Below are positions 32,558-44,929 of a stretch of DNA of 64,000 nt, in pieces. How positions within the stretch are numbered: position 1 is the first letter of the stretch; every line of letters begins with the position of its first letter. A program made the position numbers and the translations under genes. This DNA is from Lanius collurio (lineage: Eukaryota > Chordata > Aves > Passeriformes > Laniidae), in contig JACBWW010000003.1 in NCBI GenBank assembly GCA_020086605.1, positions 5,893,862 to 5,957,861 of the forward strand, given 5' to 3'. The notes under the pieces were generated by a model, which was not told where the DNA came from, did no database searches, and saw nothing but the letters and a program-made list of their open reading frames with translations.

Positions 32558-32778
32558 AATCATAGAATAGTTTGGGTCAGAAGGGATCTTTAAACATCAT
32601 CCAGTCCAACCCACCTGCAAGGGGCAGGAGCCTCTTCAGCTGGATCAGGTTGCTCATCCAAATCGACCTTGAACATTCCCATGGATGGAGCATCTACCAC
32701 CTCTCTGGACAACATGTTGCAGGGTTTCACAATCCTAATTGTAAAATACTCTTTTCCTTTCATCTAGTCTGAATGACC
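32558..32778 (-). mobile_element. CR1 LINE 3' end
   Basis: Starts with AATCATAGAATAG, the reverse of the CR1 terminal repeat. It continues 'gggtcagaagggatctttaa', 'catcatccagtccaaccc', 'ccaaatcgaccttgaacatt' and 'gttgcagggtttcacaatcc'. This is the classic bird CR1 3' end in reverse, so the 3' end is at the low coordinate. It sits just outside the CpG island. Confidence 0.93.
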
Positions 32779-33389
32779 TAATAGATGTTTCATCCATATG
32801 AAGCTCTGCTCTCAGGTTGCTTGTGGTGTAGACTTAATAAAAGTGCAGTGCCTGAGCACTAATTTACTGGGCATAAAGAGGAGAGGAACAGGAGCACCAG
32901 AGAGTACTTGAGCCTTCTCCTCTCTCACCCTGGACAGCAGGTGAGGAGGGTGGCCCCAGCTCCATGGTCAGTCTCCATGGTTGCATTCTTGTGGCTACCA
33001 AGCTTTCCCAGCTCTTCAGAGCTGTCTCTCTAGAATGCCCTACCACCTGACCTCATGATCAGTATAAAGTCTTTGACTTGACTGCTTTTGTATTTCCTTT
33101 AGCAGGGAAACTGCATTTTGACAAATGGACCCACATAATAAACTTTTATCTGGCTGTTGCCCATGTTGTTCAAGACAAGGGGAAATCCAGACCCCAACCC
33201 TCCTGTCCTGTGCATAAAGATGGAAGAGCCCAGCTCACAGGAATACTATTGTTCCAGCAAAATAGAACCAGTCACTGTTGTTGATTGCTCTGTTATATCT
33301 TTCCAGACAGAGCCTTGGCTATAAAAATAGATGCAATAATCCACATGGACAGTTGCAATTGTAAATGGCGTTCAAAAAGCAAAAATGGA

Positions 33390-33468
33390 ATTCATAGTTT
33401 GACACAGACATATCCCCAATCCATCAGGATGTGACACACTGGCAGCATGTCTGTGGCAAACTATGAAT
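33390..33468. repeat. Long inverted repeat / hairpin, 22-nt arms
   Basis: The left arm 33390-33411 and right arm 33447-33468 are reverse complements with one mismatch in 22 (ATTCATAGTTTG then A or C then CACAGACAT), separated by 35 nt. Pairing continues imperfectly outside the arms (aaaatgga against gtcattat). The shape would suit a small hairpin transposon or a precursor-microRNA-like transcript. Neither is proven. Confidence 0.85.
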
Positions 33469-35503
33469 GTCATTATTTACTTTTCCTCTGAATGTTATTT
33501 ACAGTTGCAACCTTTGCTGTAAATCAGTACATATATTTTATATTGGATGTTTTCTGAGTGGCTTTGGTATTGTCTTCACTTACTATATTCACAGGATTGA
33601 ACACAAGTTAGACCACTCGGGCCATAATAAATCTTCAGGGACTACAGACTGTGCTTATGTTAGGAGGATTCGCCAGCATAACCGTACCAGCAAAATCCTA
33701 TCTGGCAGAGGCAAGGCCTATGTTTGGAAAGAGAAATCAAAGGCCATCAACACTGAATGATGGAACAATGGTGCTTCTTCTGCCAGGCCATTGACAGGGA
33801 GTGATTTACCCAGAAGACAATTGGGGGATGGGGGGTGGAGCACAGAAAGTGCTGGATAATGGTGAGACAGTCATGGGACTGCTATTGTTTGTTGCTCTTC
33901 CTGGTGAACCCAATGCTGCAGAGGAGACCAGGGGGCTAGGAGGTGTCTTGGTGCATGAAGACACATCAGAGATCATTGACCAGACATGAATTGGCTTTGA
34001 ATAAGAAATGGTGTCACCCCATGGTATTCAGGTTGTTCTAACAAATCTCTTCCTGAGCTTCATTGACTGGGGCTGGGGCCCCAAGATAGCATATGTCCAG
34101 CTTGGAATTTGGACTCCTTTGCACCTGTCTGCTTTGGTACATCCAAAGACAATAGTTTGGATGCTTTATGGGAGCTTATTCCACGTACAGCTGAATGACC
34201 AAGCCTACAGAGAGAGTATTTGTGCTGTGTTCTCTTCACTCCCTGGATTTCACATTTTGTTAAAAGCAATTACACTTGCCAGGCAAGAATTGTTTTTCAT
34301 AATCTCATGCTGCTGACTGTTTATACTTATACCAGCTATGTGCAGATCATTTTTATACAAGTTAGGCTTACTGAACAACTGCCAGATAGTTCTGCTTTCC
34401 TTCTTGAATTTTAATTGCTTACTTGCCCAGCATCTATTTTTAAAATGGAACTGTAAATGGAACAGTAAGTTCCATCACTCCCAATAGATGCAGTGGGTCA
34501 GCGCTCTCCTTACTCTCCTTTGCTCCTTCCTGCAGGGAATGTGGAGGAATTATAAGGAAACTCCCCAGTCTGACCATTCATGAGACTCACTGGTAGTCTG
34601 TAACACCAGAGACTTTAACTGCTTCACCCACTTACTAAAATTTTTCTGAATGCGATTTCAAAACAGGTGTCTTTGAAATATCAGTCTTCTTCCTCCCAAA
34701 CTCCTGCTTGAAAATGTATGTTCAACAGGCTGATTTGAACACTGAACTTAGACTCATCCATACCTTCATTTTCAAGGCAACATGCCATGAATTTCTCACA
34801 TAACCCCATTTCATTTCTGGAAAATAATTATAGACTTTAGCCTTCCCCTCTCTTCTTATGGTCAGTATTATTTCAAGCATTTACAAACTCAGAACATCCA
34901 TTTTATCTCTAGTGTTACAGCATTTTGATGTAACCAGTTACTCATCTGTGTTCTTTTGCTCATTTTTTTAATATGTCCCATTATTTTTAGACTATTGGGA
35001 AGGAAAGTGATAGTGTTCAGGAAACTACCAGAGAGCTGGAAGCCAACGTAATTTTCTTTTTGATCCTTTAACTAGCACACACTTTGGAAAAAAGAGACAG
35101 ACATTCTTAATATTCTCATAAACACAATCATTTCCTCATGAAGCAACACTGGTTGCTTCTTATTCCTTCCATACTGCTTTCATAAACTCTGAAAGTACAA
35201 AGTGACTGAAATACACTCAGTCTCCAGATTGCCAGAGCTAGCAATTTCAAACAATTTCAAATTAACTTCTTTTCTTTGAATAGAACTATGCTATTTCAGG
35301 GTGGGAGAGAAGGCATATGAGATGTTTGGATAACATTCTTGTTAAACTGCAAGCTGTCCTCACTCTGGATTTAGCCCCCAATTTAATCAAGTGATCATAA
35401 TAAATGCAAAAGAAGTGAAATCACAGCTCAAAAAGCATGTTCATGACCAGGGATTATGTTTTGGTTTGGATTTTTGGTTTTTTTGTTGGCTCTGGGGTTT
35501 TTT

Positions 35504-35530
35504 GGTGGTGGTGGTGGTGGTGGTGGTGGT
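35504..35530. repeat. (GGT)9 microsatellite in a G/T-rich tract
   Basis: Nine perfect GGT units within an extended G+T strand asymmetry (about 35459-35557) that ends in a long T run. The G-rich strand could form two-quartet G-quadruplexes. Confidence 0.97.
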
Positions 35531-38494
35531 TTGGGGGTTTTTTTGTTTTTTTTTTTAATTTTCCATTTAGCACTTAGCTGGTATTGGGTACCTCTCTAAA
35601 CTTACGTACTTCCAAGGATTGTGTTTATTAACCTCAGCTAAGTGTGTTACGCAGCAACAAAAATTTCATTGTCTGAGCTACTTTTGCTTATATTTCCTAC
35701 TCTTTAGAGGGCTGCAGGTTGGTAAGGCTGGTGTTTCCTTGAAGGCTTCCAAATGCTGCAGGGAGAAAAAGAGAATTTTGGCTGCTGTGCTGCTGCTGCT
35801 TGCATGCAGGCACCTCTGCTTGCTTGCTAAGCAAGAAGCCTGTCTGGGAGCCTTGGGGGAAAGAAGGCTGAAACCACTGCTCACTGGTGCCTGGAGCAGC
35901 AGTAGAGCTGAGGTCTCTGATAGCATCACTCTGGAAATGACAGTGACCTTGGAATTGAAATTCAGTAACTTTTGTCTTCTTTTCCCTGCACAGGGGAAAG
36001 TTGACTTCAGTGGGGATAAGAGCTGGTATATAGCACAGAAAGTATAGGTGGGTGCCTGGAGCACAGAAGCACCTTTACAAGCCACCAGAGAAAGGGAGAT
36101 GAAAAAGTGTCTTAAATGCAGAGAGCTCCAAAGAAGAAGGAGTGCTTGTAACAGGATACTTCTTGCATCCTTCTCTGGCTTCTCTGCGCTCCAGTTCTGT
36201 TTCTGCCAATTCCCCTGACCTGTCTTACATAGAAGTCCATATGAACCTGTGAATTGCAGCAAAATGTAAGGAGAAGTGTTTAATTCACTCACATAAACTG
36301 GAGAAAAAGAAAAAAAAATGTTTAGAAATCTAAAGGCTATCTTCCCAATGGAAGTGAGCAGAAAGAAAATTTTAAGAAAATATTTATAACAACACATTAT
36401 GAGATATCAAGAATGTTTATCCATACTATTCATTTATTGTAAGAAAACATACAGTCAGCTAAAAAACTTGATTTCCTTAGCTATTAAAAGAGAGTGCTAA
36501 AACAACATGCAGAGCAGAACTCTTACAAGTCATTACTGCTTATAAAAAATCTATAAAAAACTGCATCGTGTCAGTGAATTTTTAAGTCGGTTCATTCCAC
36601 ATGGTCCATCTTTCCTCAGACAAGTCAGTTGCTAAAAACAAGCAGTAAATCATCCCTGTTCTTTTATTTTAATACTGAAAAAAAATTTGTTTTTATAACT
36701 AAATTGATTTAAGACTTAGCGTAGCCACAAAACATTCTAAACAGATGTCTAACTTGAAAGACACTAGTATGCTTTCTTTCCACATAGTTACAGAAATTCG
36801 GGGTGCATGCAACCTCAAACCTAGACTTTTAAGCCCAAAGGAAAGCACATTTAGAATATATATAGATTATTTTAAGTAAGTGTTTTTAATACGATACTCC
36901 AGTGAATAGAAAACATCCTTGCTCTGCAGCTCTGCCACTGAATTAAAAGCCATGCCATCAGAAAATTTTTTATGAAACATTGCATTTAGGTACAGAGAAG
37001 TATCACTGTATTAGTACGGTGGATTTTTGTTTATAGCAATAGAGGGCTCAGAGTTGAGAAAATCTTTATTGACACATATATGAAGAATGTGATGTGTTGC
37101 ACAGCCCATGAGCTTTCATCATTGTGCATAGCACTTCCGCTGGTAAGTATCCAAAATGTTTCATCCTGAGAGATGCAATAGCAGAGGAGCAACAAATGTT
37201 TCTCCTTTGACCTTGGGCTCTGAGTTATGACAGTATGGTAACCATATTCTCATCAGAAAATTGCCTGCTGCCTTCCTCTCTCTGGTGCATTGACTGACAT
37301 TCACCAGTGTGTTCTGGAGCCTTTCCAGTAGAGGATTAGGACTGCTAAAGAGGCTAAGCTCGAATCAAAGGGGACAAAACCAACCACACTGGAAATGGGA
37401 ATCATCCCGATCTTTTTCTGAGTCCTGTATAAGATAGAGGGTATTTCTTCCATGAGGTAAAACTCACAGATCTGATGTGAAGCTACACCAGTTCATCCCA
37501 TTCCTGCATGCAGCTCACTTGGATAGGCATCAGGAACGATTGTGGCTGGCAAGAACTGATCCCACAGTGCTCCACAGCTGATTCTCTGCCTCTGCCCAAC
37601 CTGCTCCTTCTCTGCAACCCTCAAAAGAGATTACCTGAGAAGTGCAAATAAGGCTGTTTCCTAAAGGAGCCTCTGTCATATGAAGCTGAGTGAGATGGCA
37701 ACAAGTGCCAGGCTGTGATGTTGATGAGCAAAAAGTTGATGCTGGTCAGGGATGTCCTTAGCTTAGTTCTTTTGTGGAGAGCTTCCTGAAATACTTGGAG
37801 AAGCCTTAAACTGCCCCCTCCCAAAGAGCTGCTGCCCATAAACTGAGGATAGGGCAGGGTTGACTAAAGCTGTGGAAGACAGAGAGGTGGAGCACTTGTT
37901 TACTCATGCTCTGGATGTCCTCACGAATTTCAAACTGTCAGAACAGCACTTGCAAATTGTGTATGCTTGTGTACATGCATATGGTGAGGAAGGGGAAGGT
38001 AGAAGTGGGAACATTTTTGTATTTTCATTGAATTTGAAATGTTGTCTACTGTAAGCTGTAGTTTGATGTCCAGTTTGAGCATCTGGACATACCAGATTCT
38101 TCATGGAGGATTTTAAGGAATAGAGGGATTGTACAACTGAATGAGAGCTCTGCCCAATCAACAGCTTCTTGCCTATCCTACCATGAAGTATACATCTTGG
38201 TGGGGAGTACCATACAGTCTCTCTTTTTCCCCCAGAAAATAGTTTGGCTGTAGGTATTTCAAGGGCATGACTTTGTTCCTAAAGTATGAGTGTTACCAAG
38301 AATGCAGATATTATGCACTGTGCTAACAGTAAAAGTTCAAATTAAGGAAAAGGGAAAATTTGAGATAATAATACAAACAAAAAGAAGTTACTGGAGTAGA
38401 CTGCATTCCTCAGGGTTGTTGTAAGAAGACAGCAACCCAATTTTTAGATCTAAAAGTACTTTTCTCCCTCAAGAAGGGGAGAATTGAGACAAGT

Positions 38495-38746
38495 GTTTGT
38501 CAATTCTTGTCTTTCTTGGGGTTTGTTTTTCTATCTCTTTCACTCTCTCATTACTATTATTATTACTATAATCATCATAAGTGTTATTATTTTGTCTGGG
38601 TTTTTTTGTTTCAATTATCAAACTATTCTTATCTCAACTCACAAGTTTTATGCTTTTTTCTGATTCTGCTCCCCATTCCCATGGAGGCAAGGAGTGAGTG
38701 AGAAGCTGTGTGGTACTTAGCTGCCAGCTGGGGTTAAACAACAACA
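38495..38746 (+). mobile_element. LTR 3' fragment of a second avian ERV family
   Basis: A T/C-rich and ATT-rich stretch (about 38540-38592) is followed by 'caattatcaaactattctta', 'tctcaactcacaagtttta' and the terminal block GCTGGGGTTAAACAACAACA. This is the order of the 3' end of a common bird LTR that ends ...GGGGTTAAACCACGACA. The 5' part was not recognised, so it is truncated or too diverged. The (ATT)n-like tract belongs to this family. Confidence 0.7.
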
Positions 38747-41704
38747 ACCTGGTAGTGGTTTAAACACTTACATGCTGATAGAAACTGGGTTTGGGAATAT
38801 TGTAGCTTAGAAGATAGGAAGCAGATAGGAAGGCCAACAGGTATTTCAGGCCAAACACAAGGTAAATAGACATCTTGACCCTACCTCCTCTTGGAATTTC
38901 TATCTGAACACTGCTGGAACCCAGTAGCTGGTAGCTATATGTGTGCTTTTCTATATCTTTTTTGTCTTTCTCTTTTTTACTCTTCTAATTCCCTCTTCTT
39001 GGATTTATTGAGTAACTTAAAATCAAATGGGCTTAGAGTTTGTTAATTTGAATAGGTCAAGTTAATCCTTTAAGAGGTATTGTACATTAATTGAATGTTG
39101 CACTAAACATTTTGCCAAAGTTTCTCTGATTTTTCAAAGTTGTCAGCAAACTCCTTTTTGTTGTTTTGATCTCTTGAGACTATCTTGTTGGTATTTCCCC
39201 CATGTGTCTAACTCCAAGTACTTGAAGAACCATAAGCCCTGCCAAAAACCTCATCAAGCGAGTTGTTTGGGGCCTTACACCTGTCCTCATGGGGTTTGGC
39301 TGTTCACCTTTGCTATAGGCTATGCTACTTCTGTATCAACTGGCATTTTTAACAGCCACACCCCATTCAACCATCTAAAGTCCCTCTTCTGCCAGGTCAT
39401 CTGGCAAGTTAAATACTTCCATCTTCCTCTGCTGTCATCCTTGGCCTTTCACTCTCTGTCACCTCCTTCACCTTTTCCTTACTTCAGAGACACCTCTGAA
39501 AAATCCTGCAGTTTTTCCCAGAGGCCTCCATTTCCTCATTCAAACCAGAAGTTTAGTCTTTCTTTATGTCAGCAGGTCAGAACATTTCAGGAGCAGGCAC
39601 AGAGCTTGTGTTTGGCAGTACAAGGCTCCATGGAAAAAATACAGCCAAAGGGTTGCAGTGATTTATAGGAGACTTGAGACAGTGATTGATAACTTTACTA
39701 TCAAAAAATGCTCTGAAACGACACATACTGAAAACTCAGAAACTTTTTCTGAAGTGATTTCCTTTGTGATCCAATACATACGTTGTAGAAAACAAATTCT
39801 TAGCTAAAAAGTGCTCTGCTCTTGAGTGTTTCTGTGATGGGGTTCATGGTGTGTTGGGATGGCCCATGAAAGCCAGGTACCTAGTCCTGCAGGAGAAGAA
39901 ATGGCCAGGTTAGAAAGCTGGTGCAGTGCTACAAGGACTGATTTGATTGACTCTGGGGAGTGAAGGGGGAATAAAGTAGTTTTCCCCTTTAGATATTAAA
40001 TACTTCTAGATTTATGGTTAATTATAAAACACAGTTAATACAATTAATTATGGAATTGCCTTAATTCCTTGGTGGATACTTTAGATATTGGAGACAAATT
40101 TTGACATCTTCTGTGAAAACAGGATATGCAGTACTAGCAGGTCTCATGCTGAGTATCCTGAAATTATCTCAAAGCCAAAGAAGCATTAGAGTTTTGATGT
40201 GACAAGTCAGCTGAACTGGATGGCACTAGACTTTTACACTTGTTTCTCCAGCTCTGGCCACACTGTTTTTGTCCCTTGCTTTCCCAAATACTCACCACTT
40301 GAGCTGGGGTGGGTTGCCATCTTTTTTCTAAGCTTGCAGGAGGCAGAACTTTTACTCTCCAGAAATAAAGGTGACAAACCAGAATAAAACCAGACTGAGA
40401 TGGCATACACAGAAGAATGTGCAAGTGCTCACATTCAGTCATTTTCACTAGGGTGTTAATTTTGATATTCCAGTAATAAAACAGAATGAAGTAAGGAACA
40501 TATAATCTTTTCCTTAGGAATCCTAAGGAAATTCTTCTGGCACATTGGAGCTTTGAAATCATCATACCAACTCCAGGCAGAGAGCAGTTTTTACTATCTT
40601 CTCTGAAATGTTGCCGACAGGACAAGTGTTCTCAGGGGAAGGAAGCTGACTTATGTTGGAGCAGGAGGATAGTGTGCCATCTCCCATTTCTGCAAAGTCT
40701 TGTCAGGCGTCAGCTATCTGGTGCACTCTTTCAGGAGAAAGCATCAATCTTGTTTCTTGGCATTTGTCGTCTGTCATCAACATCTCTTCTGTTGGCCATG
40801 CCTAAAAGTGTGGATTTGAATGAGTGCACCACGCCAACAATCCTGTCCAATTTCAGAGCTGGGAGACATGACAAGAATCTTGCCAAGAGTGCTGTTTGCC
40901 TCAAGTGGTGGTGTTGGCCACTTCCAAATCCTTGATCTTTGCTCTGTGCTGTAATGTCACATCTGCAGATTTAAACAAGCATTACGGTGCCATTACCACC
41001 AAGGGTACCAGCTTATGCATCTGAACAGGACCGTCTGCATCATCACTTTACCCCAGGGGCAGGCATCTGTTGTGTGTGATGACCAGGACCAGCTGATAAA
41101 CGTCAGAAGGATTTGCCAGTGTGTGCCTGCTCAGTCCTAGATTGTGCAACTTGGCTGTACCACAGCCTTACAGAGGAACAGTACCATTGGTTCACTCTGA
41201 CTCCAGGAGCAGTAAAATGCTTCACATTTGTCCCTCCAGCCCTCCCATTCTCCCCATGAATCAGCAGGTACTGCCATGCCTTGAAGCAAGAGCCATCTGC
41301 AGAACAGCAGGCCTTTACAAATGGCTAGCTGGGCCTGGACTACACTCCTGTGATTGCCCCTATGGATTGGAGCAGGATTGCATATCCCTGTGAGGCAAGA
41401 GATCACCTTGGGCAGCAGTTGGACTCAGGGCTGGATTTTTAGACAGGGGCATAATCATATAAGAGGTTGTATCTGGCTCCCTCTGTCTTTTATAGGAGTT
41501 GGAGGCCTGCATCAGGACTATTGCCAGAGTCACTGTACTGTGGGAAGCTCATCTACCATTGACCAAGATTCTGATTGTTTTTCTTGGACAAGAATTCTCT
41601 TTAAATCCCCTCTATGTGCCACGTTTTGCAAATGAAAGGCCTCTGCTAGCTTTTGAGTGTCCATATGTGCAGATTAATTTTTCTGGTTTGAGAGTAAGAG
41701 GTTC

Positions 41705-42103
41705 NNNNNNNNNNNNNNNNNNNNNNNNNNNNNNNNNNNNNNNNNNNNNNNNNNNNNNNNNNNNNNNNNNNNNNNNNNNNNNNNNNNNNNNNNNNNNNNN
41801 NNNNNNNNNNNNNNNNNNNNNNNNNNNNNNNNNNNNNNNNNNNNNNNNNNNNNNNNNNNNNNNNNNNNNNNNNNNNNNNNNNNNNNNNNNNNNNNNNNNN
41901 NNNNNNNNNNNNNNNNNNNNNNNNNNNNNNNNNNNNNNNNNNNNNNNNNNNNNNNNNNNNNNNNNNNNNNNNNNNNNNNNNNNNNNNNNNNNNNNNNNNN
42001 NNNNNNNNNNNNNNNNNNNNNNNNNNNNNNNNNNNNNNNNNNNNNNNNNNNNNNNNNNNNNNNNNNNNNNNNNNNNNNNNNNNNNNNNNNNNNNNNNNNN
42101 NNN
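41705..42103. other. Assembly gap (399 N)
   Basis: Undetermined bases whose right edge is a TA microsatellite, which probably caused the break. Confidence 0.99.
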
Positions 42104-42123
42104 TATATATATATATATATATA
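42104..42123. repeat. (TA)10 microsatellite at gap edge
   Basis: Alternating TA directly abutting the gap; the true tract is probably longer. Confidence 0.95.
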
Positions 42124-43151
42124 AATTGATTGGTGATATGAAACATAATACTATGGTAAGAGATTTATACTAATGGTGAGAAGCATATAATGATGCTGTT
42201 TTTGCAAACTTCTTGTTAATTTTGAACTTTCAGAACTTTGCTTATGTTGTTCTTCACCTGTACTCTTGAGAGGCTCATACTGTATGTTTAAGGACAGAAA
42301 ATCACTTGCAAACTCTGGTTTTGCTTTAGGTTCTTAGTGAAAGAAGTTAATATTAGAAAAAGTCATGGTAAGTAGTTATAATATTGCCACAGCAACTCAT
42401 GCTTTTCATGTGTTCTAAGCAATTGAACCAAGAGAAATGTATTTCTGACTAATGGGTAAAATGACAGGGTGCATCCCCTTTCCATTTTCCTCTGCTGCTC
42501 CAGCATGATCTGCTAAAGTTATTCACATTCTTGTAACTTTTTAAGGACAGATATAGTTAGTGATGGATAGTAAACAATGTTGACTTAAATCATTGTTCTA
42601 GTTATAATGCTATCCTGTGCAACCCTTGGGAGAAACATGCTCCTGGAGATTTCAGTTCAGTAATTTGTGCAATTCTATTTGAGATTTCTATTTTTTGACC
42701 AATAATAGTTTATAATTAATTTATGTTGTGCCGTGTCTCCAGTTATTTGAATAGGAAATATGCCATCTGATGGTTTGTAGTGATTCTCAGATACAGCTCA
42801 ATTGAACTAAAATGTGGAATACTACATATGTTGTTGTGTCCGAATTTAATTTTCTTGCTTTCTTTCCTATTTTCAGTTGATCATTGGAACCTAGTAGTGC
42901 TTAAACCTTTTTCTGCCTACTCTTTTACAAAAGGGGTGCTGTGATACAAGCAAGCCAACTTAATAGCCAGAAGGTTTCAGAAGGAATAGTGCTCCTCAAC
43001 TATGCATTCCTGTACCTTACCTTTGTCCATATATATAGTACAGATTCCATAAGTTGCCTTGAAAGGTTTAAATTTAGAAAGTAACTCTTGAGGGAAAGGT
43101 GGTAGAAAATCAGTGGTTTTCCCCTTATCCCCTATATTTGAGAGTGCTACT

Positions 43152-43250
43152 TCACTTTAAGATTCAGGAAAATAATTTTGGGTAGGAGTTTACCTAATAG
43201 TTGGGCTTTTTCAATCATTAGATGACTGAAGTTTTGAACTGAATGTAATT
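43152..43250 (+). repeat. Dispersed repeat, copy A
   Basis: Shares TTCACTTT...GATT, AATAATTT, GTTTACCTAATAGTTGGG and GAATGTAAT, in order, with 46275-46347. Copy A has about 28 nt extra in the middle. Family unknown. Confidence 0.55.
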
Positions 43251-43676
43251 AAAGCACACAGTTTTTGTAGGGTCGTGTGTAGCTTTTTATGCTCTGCAAG
43301 AGCTTCAGTTGTGATGACTGCTGTGGGGTGTATGTCTTCTTTTGGTGCTAATGCAAGTGACCAGAAATGTGCAGTAAAATGGGGTGTTCTCTGAAATGTT
43401 GTTGGAGCTGTAGACTTGTAGCCAGCTGCTGTCTACTAATAAGCACTATATGTGAGGTTTTTAGTGTGCTGTGCTCAGTAAAAATGCTTTTGTATTCATG
43501 AAAAGAACTGAAATTAAATCTAGCAGGAAATTTGTAGGACTTCGATTTGTATTCCAATCTTGAAAGTGGTATCACATAGGATGCTGTGATACCTGTGTCT
43601 ACTCAAATGTGACAAAATGCTAAGCATAGTTTAAAATGGTCACCTTCCTTTCAGCTTGCTTCGGCTTGTGGGGAGA

Positions 43677-44929
43677 TGTAGTGGGTTGAATTTGAGTTAA
43701 TAGACAGATTTTTAGACCAATGGCACATCTTAAAATTTACACATTTAAGCCACACAGAAAGGTGGGAGTTCCTCTTGTTCCAGCCTGCCTGACGGGGGTG
43801 GGGCGGCCTTGGAGCCTCCAGGCCCCACTGGGCTGGGTCGGGCTGAGCCAAAGCCCTGGCCCCCTTTCCTCTTCATGATGCTGCAGCACAGACCCTGGGT
43901 TGCTGGGGAAGGAGCCATCCCAGAGCCCAGGCAGCTAAACCCAGCCATGGACTGCTAGAGAGCCAGACCCAGCCATGGACTGAAACACTTGAGACCGGCA
44001 GGCCACTCCCCCCCTGTTCCCCACATGGAGCCAGTGGGAGCCTCCTTTCTGCAGCCAGCAGCACAAAAAGAGCGAGGCTTTTCTTCACCATAAAGCTTGA
44101 ACAAGACCATTCTTCAACATAGAGGTTTCAGAGTCAGAGAGAGAGTGAGCCATGTGAGACGGAGCTGGAAATGGCGGCGGAGAAAAGGGGCAGTGCCGCG
44201 TTCCTCGCGCGTAGCTTAAAAATCCTTCTTGCATGCAGTGGCAAGAAACTGTGATATCTCAAACTGTCTCTTCAATCCATTTGAAGTACATGGGGGGATG
44301 GAAGACTTACATGTGGCCCGTGAAGTTTGTGAAGAGAGAGTGCCTATGCCAGGATATATAGAAGCAGTGAGAGGCTTTTAAGGATTTGTAGCAGAAAAAG
44401 CCTTTGTGTTCAGGCCAAAATGACCCATCCTTAAAAAAGGTTGATAACCCCATGTGATGGCCCAGGTGTGGCAGTGTGAAAAAACTGATATTTTTTCATA
44501 GAAGAGATGTATTACGCCACAGCAGATTGTTTCTTTCCAGGCGGGTCTGTTGTTGGGGGCAGTTTGAGAAACCATGTGAAGCAAGAAGAAAAAACCCTTT
44601 TTCCTTACGCATAAGAAAGAGACCTTTTTTAAGAACTGTAACACTGACTAGAATCCTATGTTCTGTTATCTTTTGTGCTAGTTAAAAAGGAAGAGTAAAG
44701 CGCTGAGAAGAAGAGAGCAGGGGAGAGGGGGGGTGTGTTTTAATTTCTTGTTATATCTTTTAATTCTGTTAGTAATAAACTTTTTCTCCTGGTACTGCAA
44801 CTGTTTAAGTGTGAACCTGTTTTTTGCCTCACAGCTATCTAGTTTTCCTCAATATTTTCTTATTTTGTTTTCCTTATAAAATAATTGATATTTTAGATGC
44901 TTGACGCTTAGTTGTGTCAAACCACAACA
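43677..44929 (+). mobile_element. Solo LTR of an avian endogenous retrovirus (family B), with exact target duplication
   Basis: A complete LTR of 1253 bp from TGTAGTGGGTT to AAACCACAACA. It is flanked by an exact 5-bp duplication, GGAGA (43672-43676 and 44930-44934). TATA-like gatatata lies near 44353-44360 and an AATAAA signal at 44774-44779, so it is plus-oriented. It contains GC-rich segments (43790-44050 and a CpG cluster near 44170-44215) unlike the AT-rich surroundings. No gag, pol or env sequence adjoins. The intact ends and duplication suggest a fairly recent insertion compared with the other elements here. Confidence 0.9.

Larger units (their letters stand above)
32108..38494. other. 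Intergenic region right of AHRR, few recognised features
   Basis: Contains the CR1 end at 32558, the hairpin at 33390 and the GGT tract at 35504, each listed separately. It also holds the longest gap-free open frame of the window (35678-36397, minus, 239 codons), Ser/Leu-rich and without recognised homology. A plus-strand splice-like segment lies at 35994-36047. No EF-hand sequence of PDCD6, the upstream neighbour of AHRR in human, was recognised. Confidence 0.6.
38747..43676. other. Intergenic region; no gene recognised
   Basis: Contains a gap (41705-42103) and its flanking TA tract. Open frames here (for example 39174-39668 plus, 164 codons) show no family resemblance. The stretch 43152-43250 has a second copy at 46275-46347. 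Confidence 0.6.

Noticed and set aside
39174..39668. 164-codon plus-strand open frame
   Set aside because: No family resemblance, pyrimidine-rich composition, and no promoter or splice context.
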